From contig BFEA01000245.1 in the NCBI GenBank assembly GCA_003427395.1, forward strand, positions 893,093 through 928,708: 35,616 nt of DNA, written 5' to 3'. The translations under genes and the position numbers were made by a program. Under the pieces are notes generated by a model, which saw nothing but the letters and a program-made list of their open reading frames with translations, had not been told where the DNA came from and ran no database searches. Source of the DNA: Chara braunii (lineage: Eukaryota; Streptophyta; Charophyceae; Charales; Characeae). Within the stretch, counting starts at the first letter, position 1. Each line of letters starts with the position of its first letter. Below are positions 11,901 through 21,970 of this stretch, piece by piece.

Positions 11901-12210
11901 GGGTTCCCCCAACAACAACGACGAGGCACCGTAGAAGTGTACCATGCCAAACGCGGAGGAGCTTTTGTGTTTCATGAATGTAGGAGTTGACATCGAATGA
12001 GCATGAGATCGCAATAACGGTAAATTGAATTGGGGTATGCAGGGGGTGATGAAGGGTGCATTAGGAAATTTCGTTTTTTTTAATCATTTTAGTCAACGTA
12101 GCCGGCATGCAGAAGAAGAAGAGCAAATCTTGCCAATTGTTGACAGCACCGATTTCTAGGCGGGTACACCGATGGATCCGAAGGAGGTCGAGGCCGTAAT
12201 TTCGTCGGTG
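8935..12210. repeat. tandem array, period about 587 bp
   Basis: Several marks recur in order. CTTGGACCCCTCACCAACCC occurs at about 9113 (diverged), 9915, 10554, 11127 and 11718. GCAATAAGGTTTT with CTTCTGCAGA follows. GATCCCCAAAGTCCG with a diverged palindromic box comes next. Then come ATTTTGTTTTYTCCATCATT and ATTTGTAGGCGGGCACACCG (10966, 11567; a changed form near 12157). The steps between the last full units are 585-588 bp and the early units are more diverged. Open frames in the array exist in several units but change frame between them, so I treat them as non-coding. Confidence 0.88.
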
Positions 12211-13590
12211 GTGAAGTTCAGATCCCGGCGAACTACACAATTAGGTCTTGTTCCAGATATGTTGTTTCGAGACCTTGAATGGCGAATTCTACTTGCCATG
12301 CGAGCACGCCAACCAGGCCCGGGACTTTAGCAGGGGTTAAGCGGGCGGATGCTCTGCACGTGCTTATGAGTGACATTGTGTTCAAGTCCGCCGGGATCTG
12401 AACTTCGTCCTCGAAGCGTCAACTGAACTCGAAAGCCTTGAGGGACCGCTTGGGATAAGCGCGCATCCTAGTGGACCACAACAGTCCGGTCACGCAGTAG
12501 AGACCTTAATTTCGGACCCCAAATAACGAATTTTGAATGCTACACTGACCAGTCCGCGACACTTGTGCATGGGGTGTAGTGGGTGCACGACACTGGACGC
12601 TCTGCAAGTATCCTTGAGTGCCATTCTCTTTAAACCACCATTCTACCTGACGTCGAAAATTGGGGGGACCGGTAGCATAGGTCCATGAGGGCTACCTGTA
12701 GCACAAAGTGGAGAACTGGCAGAGTGCTACTGGAGAAAATGGGGAATGGGATGAATTGTTGCTACAGGCCATTTCGCGGTTGAAACTATTTTTTATTTTA
12801 TTTTTCAAATATTTTTCCTGGAAAGATCATGATCAAATCTAAAGACCCTCAAATTTGCAGACTTTTCTACGAGTTGTTCTGAGCGTGAAAAATTGCTGAA
12901 ATTGGGGTACTTTTTCCGCTGGCCCACAAGATGTCGACTGGCAAAAATAGGAAAAGTGATGAATTGGCGTGACATTTATTTCATAGCCTAAAATATTTTT
13001 TTTTATTTTGTTGATATTTTTCCTGAAAAGATCACAACCTGACCTACAGAATGTCAAATTTTCAGATGTTTTTTTCAAATAATTTGAGCGCGAAAAATCG
13101 CCAAAGTTGGCGCTAAAAAATTGCGAGACTGGACTCGCCTGTGCCTTCCGGTCAGCGCCCCCCCTAAAAACCCGCCCTAACTCACCGGAATGCCAATTGT
13201 TGTAGTTCGCCGGGATCCGAACTTCATTGTATAGGCCTCAGCCAAACCAGAAGGCCAGGAGGGTCTGATTGGGATACTGTCCAGCGTCGATGATGAAGTC
13301 CGGATCCCGGTGAACTACAACTATTAGGTCATGATCAAGAGAGCTTATCTTCGGACCCCAAGCGGTGAATCACGGATGCCATCCGACAAGAATGAGCAGG
13401 CCGTGGGACATGTGCCTGGGGTGAAGTGGGTGGAATCTCAGCACGTGTCGTTGAGTGCGATTTTGCTTTAGTTCGCCGGTATCCGGACTTCATCTTTGGA
13501 GCCTCGGTAAAACCAACGCGCCTGGAGGGTGTGGTTGGGATACTGTCGATCGTCGGATGGTGAAGTACGGATCACGGCGGACTACAAGAA
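12211..13590. repeat. ~265-bp repeat units with paired inverted palindromic boxes
   Basis: Boxes in reverse orientation lie at 12213-12234, 13292-13317 and 13562-13583; forward boxes lie at 12384-12406, 13204-13227 and 13470-13494. A segment of about 175 bp between a reverse and the next forward box (ATTAGGTC...GACCCCAA...GTGCATGGGGTG...TTGAGTGC) is present three times (about 12235-12383, 12490-12640, 13318-13469), the middle one with decayed boxes. A segment of about 90 bp between a forward and the next reverse box (GGGTSTGRTTGGGATACTGTC) is present at 13228-13291 and 13495-13561 and in changed form at 12407-12490. Confidence 0.8.
12750..13110. repeat. AT-rich tandem duplication, period 208 bp
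   Basis: Two diverged copies start GATGAATTG at 12750 and 12958. They share TATTTTTCCTG.AAAGATCA, CAAATTT.CAGA.TTTT, TTGAGCGYGAAAAAT and GAAATTGG/CAAAGTTGG. The copies interrupt the box-bearing array around them. Confidence 0.75.
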
Positions 13591-13881
13591 TTAAGTGTGG
13601 ACACGTGTCTTGCAGACGTCCTCCGACAGTCCATTACTGCTCGAACGATGACACAAGAGTAGTAAGTTTGACCATCACAGTGTAGCTAGCGAGTCATGCC
13701 ACGCTCTCGCACACAAACACGTCCGCCCTTCAACAGTTCCCTCGAACGCGCACTGGTTGACATGTGCACGTTCTCATGATCATGCAAACACCATGTCATT
13801 ATACAATCACTACGCGCAGTTGGCGACATTTTTTGATATCGAACAATGTTGTCGATAGCGAACGAGGTTCCGCGCAGAAAA

Positions 13882-13991
13882 AACATCCGACAACGAACAA
13901 TGTCGGGACACTTTGATGGTGTGAACATTGTTCTTCGTTGAACAATGTTTGCGCCATTATTGCGTTCTTGCATTGTTCGTCGTCGGATGTT
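13882..13991. repeat. 21-bp inverted repeat (hairpin) with internal GAACAATG repeats
   Basis: The arms 13882-13902 and 13971-13991 are complementary at 20 of 21 positions. They start AACATCCGAC and end ATCCGACG on the opposite strand. The loop contains AACATTGTTC near 13923-13934 and GAACAATGT near 13939, which can pair again. The stretch could be a short MITE-like remnant or a foldback. There is no coding sense. Confidence 0.7.
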
Positions 13992-14130
13992 GTCTACGCC
14001 ATGCGACATTCTGCAGCGCGCATTCACGATTGAGGCATGTAGCATGATGGCATTTTGTGTCACTAAACAATGTCATTCTAAACGGGGCAATCGCGAATGC
14101 ACGTCGTAGAATCGGTCTGTAGTCGACGAG

Positions 14131-14424
14131 TCGCGCATTCGGTTGATTGATGTGTGCGCATCCGATTAATTGAGTGATTGGTGGAAGGATAGAATGGTAG
14201 AAAGAGCGAGAGCAATAAAATGGTGGAGAGAGCGAGATCGGGAGCGAGAGCGTGAGCGAGAGAGAAAGCGAGAGATTGAGAGCGAGAGAGCAAGAGAGCG
14301 AGAGAGAGAGAGAGAGCGAGAGAGCGAGAGAGAGAGAGGGGGAGGGAGAGAGGGGGGGAGAGAGAGAGCGAGGGAGATAGAGAGAGACTCGTATTCGCGC
14401 ATTCGACTGTTTGATTACTTGGTG

Positions 14425-14495
<71 letters not shown>

Positions 14496-14591
14496 ATTCG
14501 CGCATTCAAATGGATGTGGTATTCTGTATTCGATTGACGATTGATTGATTGGGGGAGGGAGAGAGAGGGTGAGAGAGGGATATGGAGTATT

Positions 14592-14678
<87 letters not shown>

Positions 14679-14690
14679 GGCGCGGCACAT
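14131..14690. repeat. repeated block with three expanded AG tracts
   Basis: Purine tracts at about 14182-14390 (AG with GC interruptions), 14426-14492 (pure AG) and 14552-14680 (mostly AG) are each preceded by a similar flank. The flank is CGCGCATTCG or CGCGCATTCA followed by GATTGATTG/GTTTGATTAC and a G-rich start. A single unit with a short AG run therefore appears to have been amplified and each run then expanded separately. Ser/Leu or Arg/Glu open frames across it are products of the dinucleotide run. Confidence 0.85.
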
Positions 14691-14709
14691 CTGACGTAGT
14701 GCAAGGTAT

Positions 14710-14891
14710 GGCCGACGATCCTTGTGGAAAGGAAGCTGAGATAGTCAAAAGTCGGGCGCGACTTTCATCTATTGCACGCTTCCGTTCCCCATGGGCCCAA
14801 GGCCGACGATCCTTGTGGAAAGGAAACTGAGATAGTCCAAAGTCGGGCGCGACTTTCATCTATTGCACGCTTCCGTTCCCCATGGCCCCAA
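14710..14891. repeat. 91-bp tandem duplication
   Basis: Two copies start GGCCGACGATCCTTGTGG at 14710 and 14801. They differ at a handful of bases (for example GGAAGCTG versus GGAAACTG). Both carry AGTCGGGCGCGACTTTCATC and end at CCCCATGGGCCCAAGG or CCCCATGGCCCCAAGG, so the second copy runs to about 14891. Confidence 0.93.
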
Positions 14892-14900
14892 GGCTGCCGA

Positions 14901-15305
14901 TCAGACAATAGTTTGCATCGGATGCACCGAGTGTCGGGCGCCAACAACCTTTACTCGCGGACGAAGATCACTGGTGAAGATAAACTCGCGAGCGATAACG
15001 CGCCCAAATGCCATAGCCTCTTCGGTCCGGCTGACACACACCTTGCACGTGGTGCATGGTGGACGGCGATGGTGAAACACGCGGTGGAGGCGGTTGACAG
15101 CGCTGGCGTTGCGGAGCTGCTCGGCTTGAGGAAACTGCTCACAGAATGACATTGCTATTTGGCGGTTGATGCCTTCATGGTCGATTTGGTTGTCCCACAT
15201 GACGAAGTTGAAGCTTGGACGTCCGATGCGCGAAATGGGAGCCATGGTATGCATCGTCGTGAGAGTTACCGCCGACTGGTCCTGCGCAGTTCCTCCCCTG
15301 CTCAA
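14901..15305 (-). CDS. open frame of 134 codons, unrecognised
   Basis: An intact minus-strand frame includes FNFVMWDNQIDHEGINRQIA and a Cys pair (CTTCKVC). The amino acid mix looks plausible for a protein, but I see no known domain, no clear start context and no second copy in the window to confirm it. It may be a piece of an element or chance in this GC-richer stretch. Confidence 0.2.
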   Translation of the reverse strand: MSRGGTAQDQSAVTLTTMHTMAPISRIGRPSFNFVMWDNQIDHEGINRQIAMSFCEQFPQAEQLRNASAVNRLHRVFHHRRPPCTTCKVCVSRTEEAMAFGRVIAREFIFTSDLRPRVKVVGARHSVHPMQTIV

Positions 15306-15601
15306 CGAAACAGGTCGTGGATCACGTGAATCTGGCGTCGAGAGGGCCTCGTGGAATTATGCCCTGCGCGTAGTGTCGAATAAGCCTAAAAGGGTGTAAG
15401 ATTTCCTGCGTTATGGTCGTCGCTTTGTTTCATTACCGTGGGCACCCCTCCGTTGGCGTCTTGTGTTGATGCGGTTGGCCCGTGAGAGCGTCGATTCGAG
15501 GGACAATTATGCACGCTCAGGGCCCCCGGTCCTAAGCACCCAATGCTGATGGGGGTTGGGCCCGACGGCGCTGACGAATTGGCACCCTCCTTACGTCCGA
15601 T

Positions 15602-16276
15602 TTGCGTGATGAACGGGCCCTTTACACCACGTGTGGGCGAATGACAAAAGGCCGGTCTTTGGTAACCCCCAGGGCAAGGGCCCAATCCCACCCGGAGGAT
15701 TTACGACGGCGGGCGGGGCTATACAACGAACCCCCCCCCCTCCCCCCCACATTTCGTTTTTCTGGTCTCGCTTGGGAATTATTGCCGAACGAAACACACA
15801 CTCGCGACCGTCAACACGAGCGCTCGCAGATCGAGGTGACTAGCGCCATCGCATTCCACGTCGCTACAACAGCTAACCACGATGATGATGACGAGCGTCC
15901 ATCAACCACGGTCGACGCTCACTACGGAGGCAGCGCGCGACCGGTATGGACTCGCCTGGAGTCCTCGTTCATGCACACTGCGCAGTATTCGCTCCCTCGC
16001 TCCCTCGCTGCTTTTCTTTTTCTCGTCATCTTAAGGTGTGTATCTCGTCCCTCTCCCTGCAGTCATCCAACCCTCTTTCACTTTGTCTATCTCGGAATCC
16101 ATCCATATCATCGGTTTCATGTCATCGCTCTCAACCATCCGACGTCGTTCGTCTTTGCACATGCATCTCGCTCGGTTCCTGTGCGATCTTCATGCCTCTC
16201 CTATAACATCTTCGCTCGTCTCCTTTTCTTTCGTCACGCCTCTTCCTTTGCGCTCTCCGCGGCTCTCGCAATGTGA
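15602..16276 (+). CDS. open frame of 224 codons, unrecognised
   Basis: One of the longest uninterrupted frames outside the LINE. The N-terminal third is Arg/Pro-rich and crosses a run of C residues near 15728-15750. The last third is rich in hydrophobic and Ser/His residues (LPRSLAAFLFLVILRC could be a membrane segment). No known domain is visible. A GTAAGT donor-like site lies just after it near 16330. The region is CT-rich, which can keep frames open by chance, so this is weak. Confidence 0.2.
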   Translation: MRDERALYTTCGRMTKGRSLVTPRARAQSHPEDLRRRAGLYNEPPPLPPTFRFSGLAWELLPNETHTRDRQHERSQIEVTSAIAFHVATTANHDDDDERPSTTVDAHYGGSARPVWTRLESSFMHTAQYSLPRSLAAFLFLVILRCVSRPSPCSHPTLFHFVYLGIHPYHRFHVIALNHPTSFVFAHASRSVPVRSSCLSYNIFARLLFFRHASSFALSAALAM

Positions 16277-16439
16277 CAGACCTGAAGGATCTTGAGGTTT
16301 ACCATCTGCATCGTTCTCGCAGTTTTTCGGTAAGTTTCTTCGAAGGACGATCAATCACGGGGAAGAAAACCTAATCGCCTGTAAGGGACGGATTCCATCT
16401 ATCGGTCGTGTCGGCTCATGCGCCACACTGATTCAAAGA

Positions 16440-16880
16440 TCCGCATACATTCGGTGGTTTGCGCTGTGGATCTATGAATGGATGTGGATCTTCATCTCAC
16501 GCACGCAGATCCGCACGTACGGATCTACGAACTCGTGTGCACCCATCTCTTATGCGTGTGGATCTATCAATGCGTGTGGACCTATGGAAATGGATCTAGG
16601 AATGTGCATGGATCTAGCTCTCATGCATGTGGATGTGTGCATGTGGATCTATGAATGTGAGTGCATTCATCTCTCATGCACGTGGATCTATGAATACGTG
16701 CGGACCTTTGTAATGTGGATCTAGGAATGCGCGTGAATCTATCTCACATGCATGTCACAGTGGATCCATGAATGTGTCTGGACGTTTGAATTTGGATCTG
16801 GAAATGCCAGTAGATCTATCTGTCGGGCATGTGGATCTAAGATCTTTTGTTTGTGGATCTATGAATGCATGTGGAGCTAA
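16440..16880. repeat. degenerate minisatellite (GTGGATCTATGAATG)
   Basis: The word GTGGATCTATGAATG and near versions (GTGGATCTAGGAATG, GTGGATCCATGAATG) recur more than ten times at irregular steps, often with CATCTCTCATGCA between them. Confidence 0.85.
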
Positions 16881-17054
16881 TACTGTCGGTCGGACTCCTG
16901 TGATTGACTGAACGATTGATTGATTAGTGTACATAGGTAACATAGCTTACGACCAACCAGTCGCCTGAATCCAGTTCTCGTTGTGTGTCCATTCACTTTG
17001 GATTTGCCCTTTCGTATTAACCAAGTAGTGAGGTAGGAAATCGCACACCGGATT

Positions 17055-17340
17055 GCACTCGGCTAATCAGCCAAGCAAGCAAGCAAGCAAGCAATCAATA
17101 AACTAAGCAGCCAATCGACCACTCAACCAACCATCCAAGCATGCAACCAATCAAACATCTCATCTGTCAGTCAGCAAAGCAAGCGGTTGATCAATAAACT
17201 AAGCGGTCGATCCACCACTTAACCAACCAGCCAAGCATGCAATCAATGAAACATCACATTTGCCAGTCAGCGAATAGTGACATGATTGGATGTTTGATTG
17301 ATCGCATGCTTGCATGATTGGTCGCTTGCTCGGTCGGTTG
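17055..17340. repeat. degenerate AAGC/CAAC short-unit repeat
   Basis: AAGCAAGCAAGCAAGC near 17071 grades into CAATCAATAAACTAAGC and CCACTYAACCAACCA. A second round with the same order starts near 17175 (AAGCAAGCGGTTGATCAATAA, shortened here). The end (17285-17345) holds the complementary words TTGATTGATCGCATGC and GGTCGCTTGC. Confidence 0.75.
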
Positions 17341-17499
17341 CTTAGATGATCGATTGGCCGGGTGCGAGGTATGAAATCACACACGTGATATCACAAATCC
17401 GGAACGGCCACAAACAGGGAGGTCCCCCGCCTAAGCCGCCACTACATGTAGGCAAACCTCGATCATCGACGAACTTCACTGTTCATCAACGAACCGCAT

Positions 17500-19445
17500 G
17501 GAAGTTCGCCCGACTGAATGACAAAGTTCGCTTGCATCCAGACTTCGCTAATCATCGCACAAGACAAAGTTTGAAAATCAGACCATGGAATGCAGAACAC
17601 AGGCCTCACGCAATGCAGAACGTGGGCTGAAACTTGAAGTCTGCCGATATCCGTACTTCACACAATGCCCAAATGCCCTGACGATAATTGAAGTCTGCCG
17701 GTATCCGAACTTCACATGTTGTGCAAAGGCAAAATTGGTCCAATTTAGTTGACAACGCCGCTTTTGTGATCGCAGTTGGACGTATAAACTATTCAAGTTC
17801 GTCGGGATCCGAACTTCACAGATTGGCCAAAAACCTGGGCTACGAGAGTGGCCCGAGGTCACTTTCCCGGTCGGGCCAAAAAAATTAAAAAAATAAAAAA
17901 TAAAAAACTATTTTTACATTTTTATTTTTATTTTAAAATTGGTAAAGAATTTTGATGTATCCTGAGGCAAAAGTTGTTCAGTTTATTTTCCTGCATAACG
18001 TAGTTTTTTTTGGATTTTTTTTTTTTNNNNNNNNNNNNNNNNNNNNNNNNNNNNNNNNNNNNNNNNNNNNNNNNNNNNNNNNNNNNNNNNNNNNNNNNNN
18101 NNNNNNNNNNNNNNNNNNNNNNNNNNNNNNNNNNNNNNNNNNNNNNNNNGCCCGGCTGATAGCCTAGCCAAAAACAGCAAATCCTGAAGTCCGGATGCCG
18201 GCGAACTTGCGTGATTCTCTCCTCTCATATAAGTGTTGGATTCCGCTTGTTAACGGAGCCCGTGAGAACACCCCCCACCCACAACACTCCGAGTTCGGTG
18301 GGATCCTTCAGACACTGTGGGTAGGGTACTTGGGTTTAACCTTGATAACACAGCGATTCCAAGTATTGCAGAACATGGGGTAAAACGTTAAGTCCGCCGG
18401 CATCCGAACTTCACATGTTGTCCAAACGGGGCGCGTAAAGCAGTTTCAAGATGACATGTGAGCCCTTGAAGTTCGCCGACATCCAACGTTTCAAACTTCA
18501 CAGATTGCCCGAAAATATCAAATCCCGAAGTCCACATACCAGCGAACTTGATCGATTCGCTCCTTCCACAGAAGTATTGATGTCCGCATGTTAGCGAAGC
18601 CCACCATTACAACCCTTCCATCATCACTTGTACTTCGCTGGGATCCACCCTTCGACCACTTTGGGGAGGGGTGTTAGATTTAACCTCGGTAACACCACAA
18701 TTCCAAGCATTACAAGACATGAGAGAAAACATGAAGCCTGCTGGCATCCGAACTTCGCACATTTCCCGAACGAGGCAAGTGAAGAAGTTTGGATTCCGGC
18801 AAATTTGTGCAACTGAGTTAACAATTGGACTCTTGCAACTGCAGAGGACGTGTGACTCGCTCAAGTTCTCCGACATCCGGCTTCACGCATTGCCAAAAAA
18901 AATGCAAATCCTGAATTCCGGATACCGGCGGACTTGAGCGATTCCCACCTCTACTGCGAGGAATGGTGTCCACAAGTTGAGGAGCCCCGTAAGAACACCC
19001 CTACCTGAGACGCTTGGAGTTCAGCGGGAGCCGACGTTAGAATAATATGTGAAGGGTGTTCGGTTCAGCCTCAGGCACACCGCGGTTCAACCTCGGTGAC
19101 TCCACAGGAAAAGGCAACATGTCTCGTGGTTCGCCGAAATAGGTTCAGGTCCACCGGGATATGAACTTCACAAATGATGCCCGTAATCGAGCTAGTCGCA
19201 TCGTAGGGGGGCCACAAGTCGGATGATAGGTTAGCCATACGCACAGATTGCTCACGTTGGTCAGAGTGGGGTGTTAGAGGGCCTCCTACTCGAAGTTTGT
19301 CGGAATCCGTACTTCGCATGCAACGTCCGCATATTGTGCACTCCCATCGGTAGAATGAGGATGCGGTTTTGCGATTTTGAATTCCCCCCGCCATCCGCAC
19401 GCCTTCCTGTTGCTTGACTTGTATTCCGCTAAGATCCGAACTTCT
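17500..19445. repeat. third satellite, period about 340-390 bp, rich in the palindromic box
   Basis: AAATCCTGAAGTCCGGAT at 18178 recurs in changed form at 18519 and 18905. It is followed each time by GCGAACTTG.. GATTC, then a purine-poor stretch, GTGTT.G.TT.AACCT.G.TAACAC, ATTCCAAG.ATT, and forward boxes. Forward boxes lie at 17523, 17636, 17690, 17794, 18389, 18468, 18733, 18862, 19146, 19292 and 19421; reverse boxes lie at 18186, 18527, 18784 and 18912. After a forward box the words CACA..TTG.CCAAA often follow. The array is broken by the assembly gap. Confidence 0.85.
18027..18149. other. assembly gap (123 N)
   Basis: A run of N follows a T-rich stretch within the third satellite. A collapsed or misjoined repeat is possible here. 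Confidence 1.
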
Positions 19446-19502
19446 TTCCTAAAGTTGTTCGTGTGGTGGCTTGCTTCATTTGCTTTGTCTTTTGCAGACA
19501 CA

Positions 19503-20368
19503 ATGTCTACTTTGAGGGGTGAGGAGCAGGTTGTCGAAACCTCCGGGAGAGGGTCAAGGGAAGACTCTGCCAGACGGTCTTCCGAGTCTACGACCGCCAA
19601 ATCGCTATCCTACCATGTCAGGACCAAATGGTTCGTCGATTGGTGCTGTCGGGATGTTTCAGACCCCACTAAGCAGCCATCTGGTCCTATCATTTTCATC
19701 GATGACCACCACCACCGTAGAGTGTTTGGGGTCGTCGTCGAGTGGGAGGATGTGAAGGAGGGTTGTTGCCATTTCAAGATGAACACCGTTTACGTTTCAA
19801 AGGACAACGTCATTGCTATATCGAAAGGGAATGGTGCCATGGCATGATTTGGAACCTCGGAACTATCCAGTCGGCGATCCTAAAGGGCGAGTGGATCATG
19901 GCCCTCATTGACGGTGAAGGGGGATGGTCGTCATACGCACGCCAGTCCAAGTCCAGATACCTTGAACTCGTGAGGATTTCGGTGGTCGACAAAGTGAGGG
20001 CTGAAAATCCAGAGCTTCCACACACCGACCAGTCCATCGGTTTCACTGCTGATCGTTTTTTTCACGAACTTCACAACAGTCAGTGGTTGGACCTGTCGGA
20101 CGAACTTTACGACCTCGACACGAGCCCTTCGAAGGGAAGGGTGAACTGGAAGATACCCCCTTCGACTGGGCCACTGGGGTGTTCGGCGGGGGGGCCTCCG
20201 AGCGGTGGAGGGGACAGGGGAGGTGATGAGGGGACTGGCAAAGGCGTCCCCCCTAATGGACAGAATGAGCCTCACGATGAAGTGACGACAACGGAAGGCG
20301 GTGGTGGGGTGGGGAGGGCTCCCTCGCTCGACATGCAGCTGCGGGCTCCGGTCCAGGACATACCGTGA
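19503..20368 (+). pseudogene. frameshifted coding block, unrecognised protein
   Basis: An acceptor-like TTTTGCAG lies just before ATG at 19503. The frame reads MSTLRGEEQ, a Ser/Arg-rich stretch, then VRTKWFVDWCC, FIDDHHHRRVFGVVVEW and VYVSKDNVIAISKGNG, with a stop at 19847. A second frame takes over near 19835 (REWCHGMIWNLGTIQSAILK, then WSSYARQSKSRYLELVRISV, SQWLDLSDELYDLD) and ends in a Gly-rich tail at 20368. The sense on both sides of the shift suggests one original protein of about 290 residues broken by a small indel. No domain is recognised. Its position upstream of the C48 block, on the same strand, suggests it belongs to the same mobile element, but this is inference. Confidence 0.5.
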
Positions 20369-21970
20369 AGTCCGTCGACATCCCGACTTTGTCGTGAGAA
20401 GCATCGGCCCCCCGCTCAGTGACAGAGAGGCTGGCCGCCTTAATTGTTGTTGGCAGCGACTCACAAGTAGGGATTCCAATCACCCGAAAAAAGTCCAAGT
20501 TCGCTGAGATCCGAACAACACCGGTTGAGGTGCTAGGACGGGAATCTGTCGTGCAGAGCGGGTCGAGGGCGGGAGTGCCCAGCCAGGATGCCGCGTCGAA
20601 TTGTGCCAAAGTTCGCACTTCGCTTGGGGACGGTCTTCCGTCTAGCGGTGGTGATGTGAGGGACCGAACTGCGTCGACTTAGGGGGAGGGGCGGCCTACA
20701 ACGTAAACGAAAGAGTGTGCAAGTGGATCACGCACTGGCCTGAGAACGTTGGAGTCCGCCGGGATCCGAACTTCATCAAAAGGGGGTCCTCGGGCTGGAA
20801 TTTTGATGGTGGAGGGAGGGTCTACAAGCGTCAAAGCAGAAAAGCGGTCGGCGGAATTAGACACGGGTTGGGGGGAAGGGATGAATTGTAGCGAAGGGAC
20901 GAAGAGGAGGAAGGGGAAGAAGGGGAGGAAGGGGAAGAGAAAGGGTTGACTGGTTTGCTTGAAGGGGAAGAAGATGACAAAGGGAACATGGATAATGAAG
21001 AGGAGGAAAGGAAGGAAATAATATAGGGTTCTGATGTGGAGGACAGTGACGAGGATGCCGATTCTGACGATTCGTCCGACGAGTTCAGGCAACTTTACGG
21101 ACAACATCATGGGCATAATGTCGATGCCGGCGCAACGGGGATGGAGATGGACATGCAGTTGGTTCATGACCTTTCCACAGAGCGTGAAGACTATGAAGTT
21201 CAACAGCTTCTATATGCAATTGAAAACCAAGACGGGTGCCATGAGGTTTCCATTGCTATGATCCCACCTAAACCGAGTCGTCGTATAAGCATCGAGGAAT
21301 TTATCGATAGCATCCTCGGCGGCTAGCAGGCATCCATTCATCCGTCTGCCACATCAAACGTTGAGGGCCTTGGCAACGTCACACCTTCGGTGCCTGCTGC
21401 TCTCACTTTCTCGCCGCCGAGCTCTCCTGTAGTGGCAGGGACCTTTGCTAGCGGAGGGGAGGGCGAAGTCGAGGGCCGACAACATGTCACGTCCCCTAAA
21501 AAGTGTAGCAAGGGCGCTCCAAATGTCGTGGTGGTGGGATTAGCCGCACCGACTTCACCAACAAAGGAGCGGAGGGATAGACCGGCTGGTAAGCGGTGAA
21601 CAACGCCACTAACCTCTGCACACCCACAAAGACGAAATGCGAGAGCACGACTTTCGTCGTAGTCCGGATTTCGACAGACTTCAATCCACACCATGCACAC
21701 AAGGAGTGACCGCAGTGCCTGTCAATACGAGGAAATGCGGATGCCGGCAGACTTGAACCGTCACTCCTTCCTGCTACATGAGATCGGCCCTCTAGTGAGT
21801 CGGCCAGGTTGCCTGTCGGGGCCAGCCTCGAAGGAGGGGTGGCTTTCTCTTGTCGGAAGGACTAGTGGTTTTAGTCCGCCCATATCCGCACTTGCTATTT
21901 CGATGTGTATTGCGATCAGTCTCTGTGTGCATGTTGTGGATAAAAGTCCGTCGAAATCCAGACTTCGGCG
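20367..21970. repeat. scattered copies of the palindromic box
   Basis: Forward-type boxes lie at 20367-20390, 20496-20516, 20751-20777, 21871-21895 and 21944-21969. Reverse-type boxes lie at 21658-21682 and 21737-21756. Here they are not in a clear tandem unit and sit between or beside coding scraps. Confidence 0.75.
20895..21326 (+). pseudogene. acidic low-complexity coding block
   Basis: One frame reads Glu/Gly-rich sequence (DEEEGEEGEEGEE), then LTGLLEGEEDDKGN, crosses a TAG near 21024, and continues GSDVEDSDEDADSDDSSDEF, QQLLYAIENQDGCHEV and RRISIEEFIDSILGG to a stop at 21326. The last part from 21036 is open for 96 codons. Acidic linkers of this kind are common in element-coded proteins. 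The role is unknown. It could be the middle of the same gene as the blocks at 19503-20368 and 22640-23219. Confidence 0.45.

Noticed and set aside
9767-12014. Open frames within the 587-bp array as genes
   Set aside because: The frames shift between units and codon-level agreement is no better than elsewhere in the unit.
13957-14704. Long Ser/Leu-rich or Arg/Glu-rich open frames across the AG tracts
   Set aside because: They are frames of a dinucleotide repeat, open on both strands for trivial reasons.
18027-18149. Open frames crossing the N run
   Set aside because: They are products of the assembly gap.
17523-19445. CRISPR-like array of short repeats with unique spacers
   Set aside because: Spacing is irregular, orientation is mixed, and the 'spacers' are themselves repeated as satellite units in an evidently eukaryotic context.
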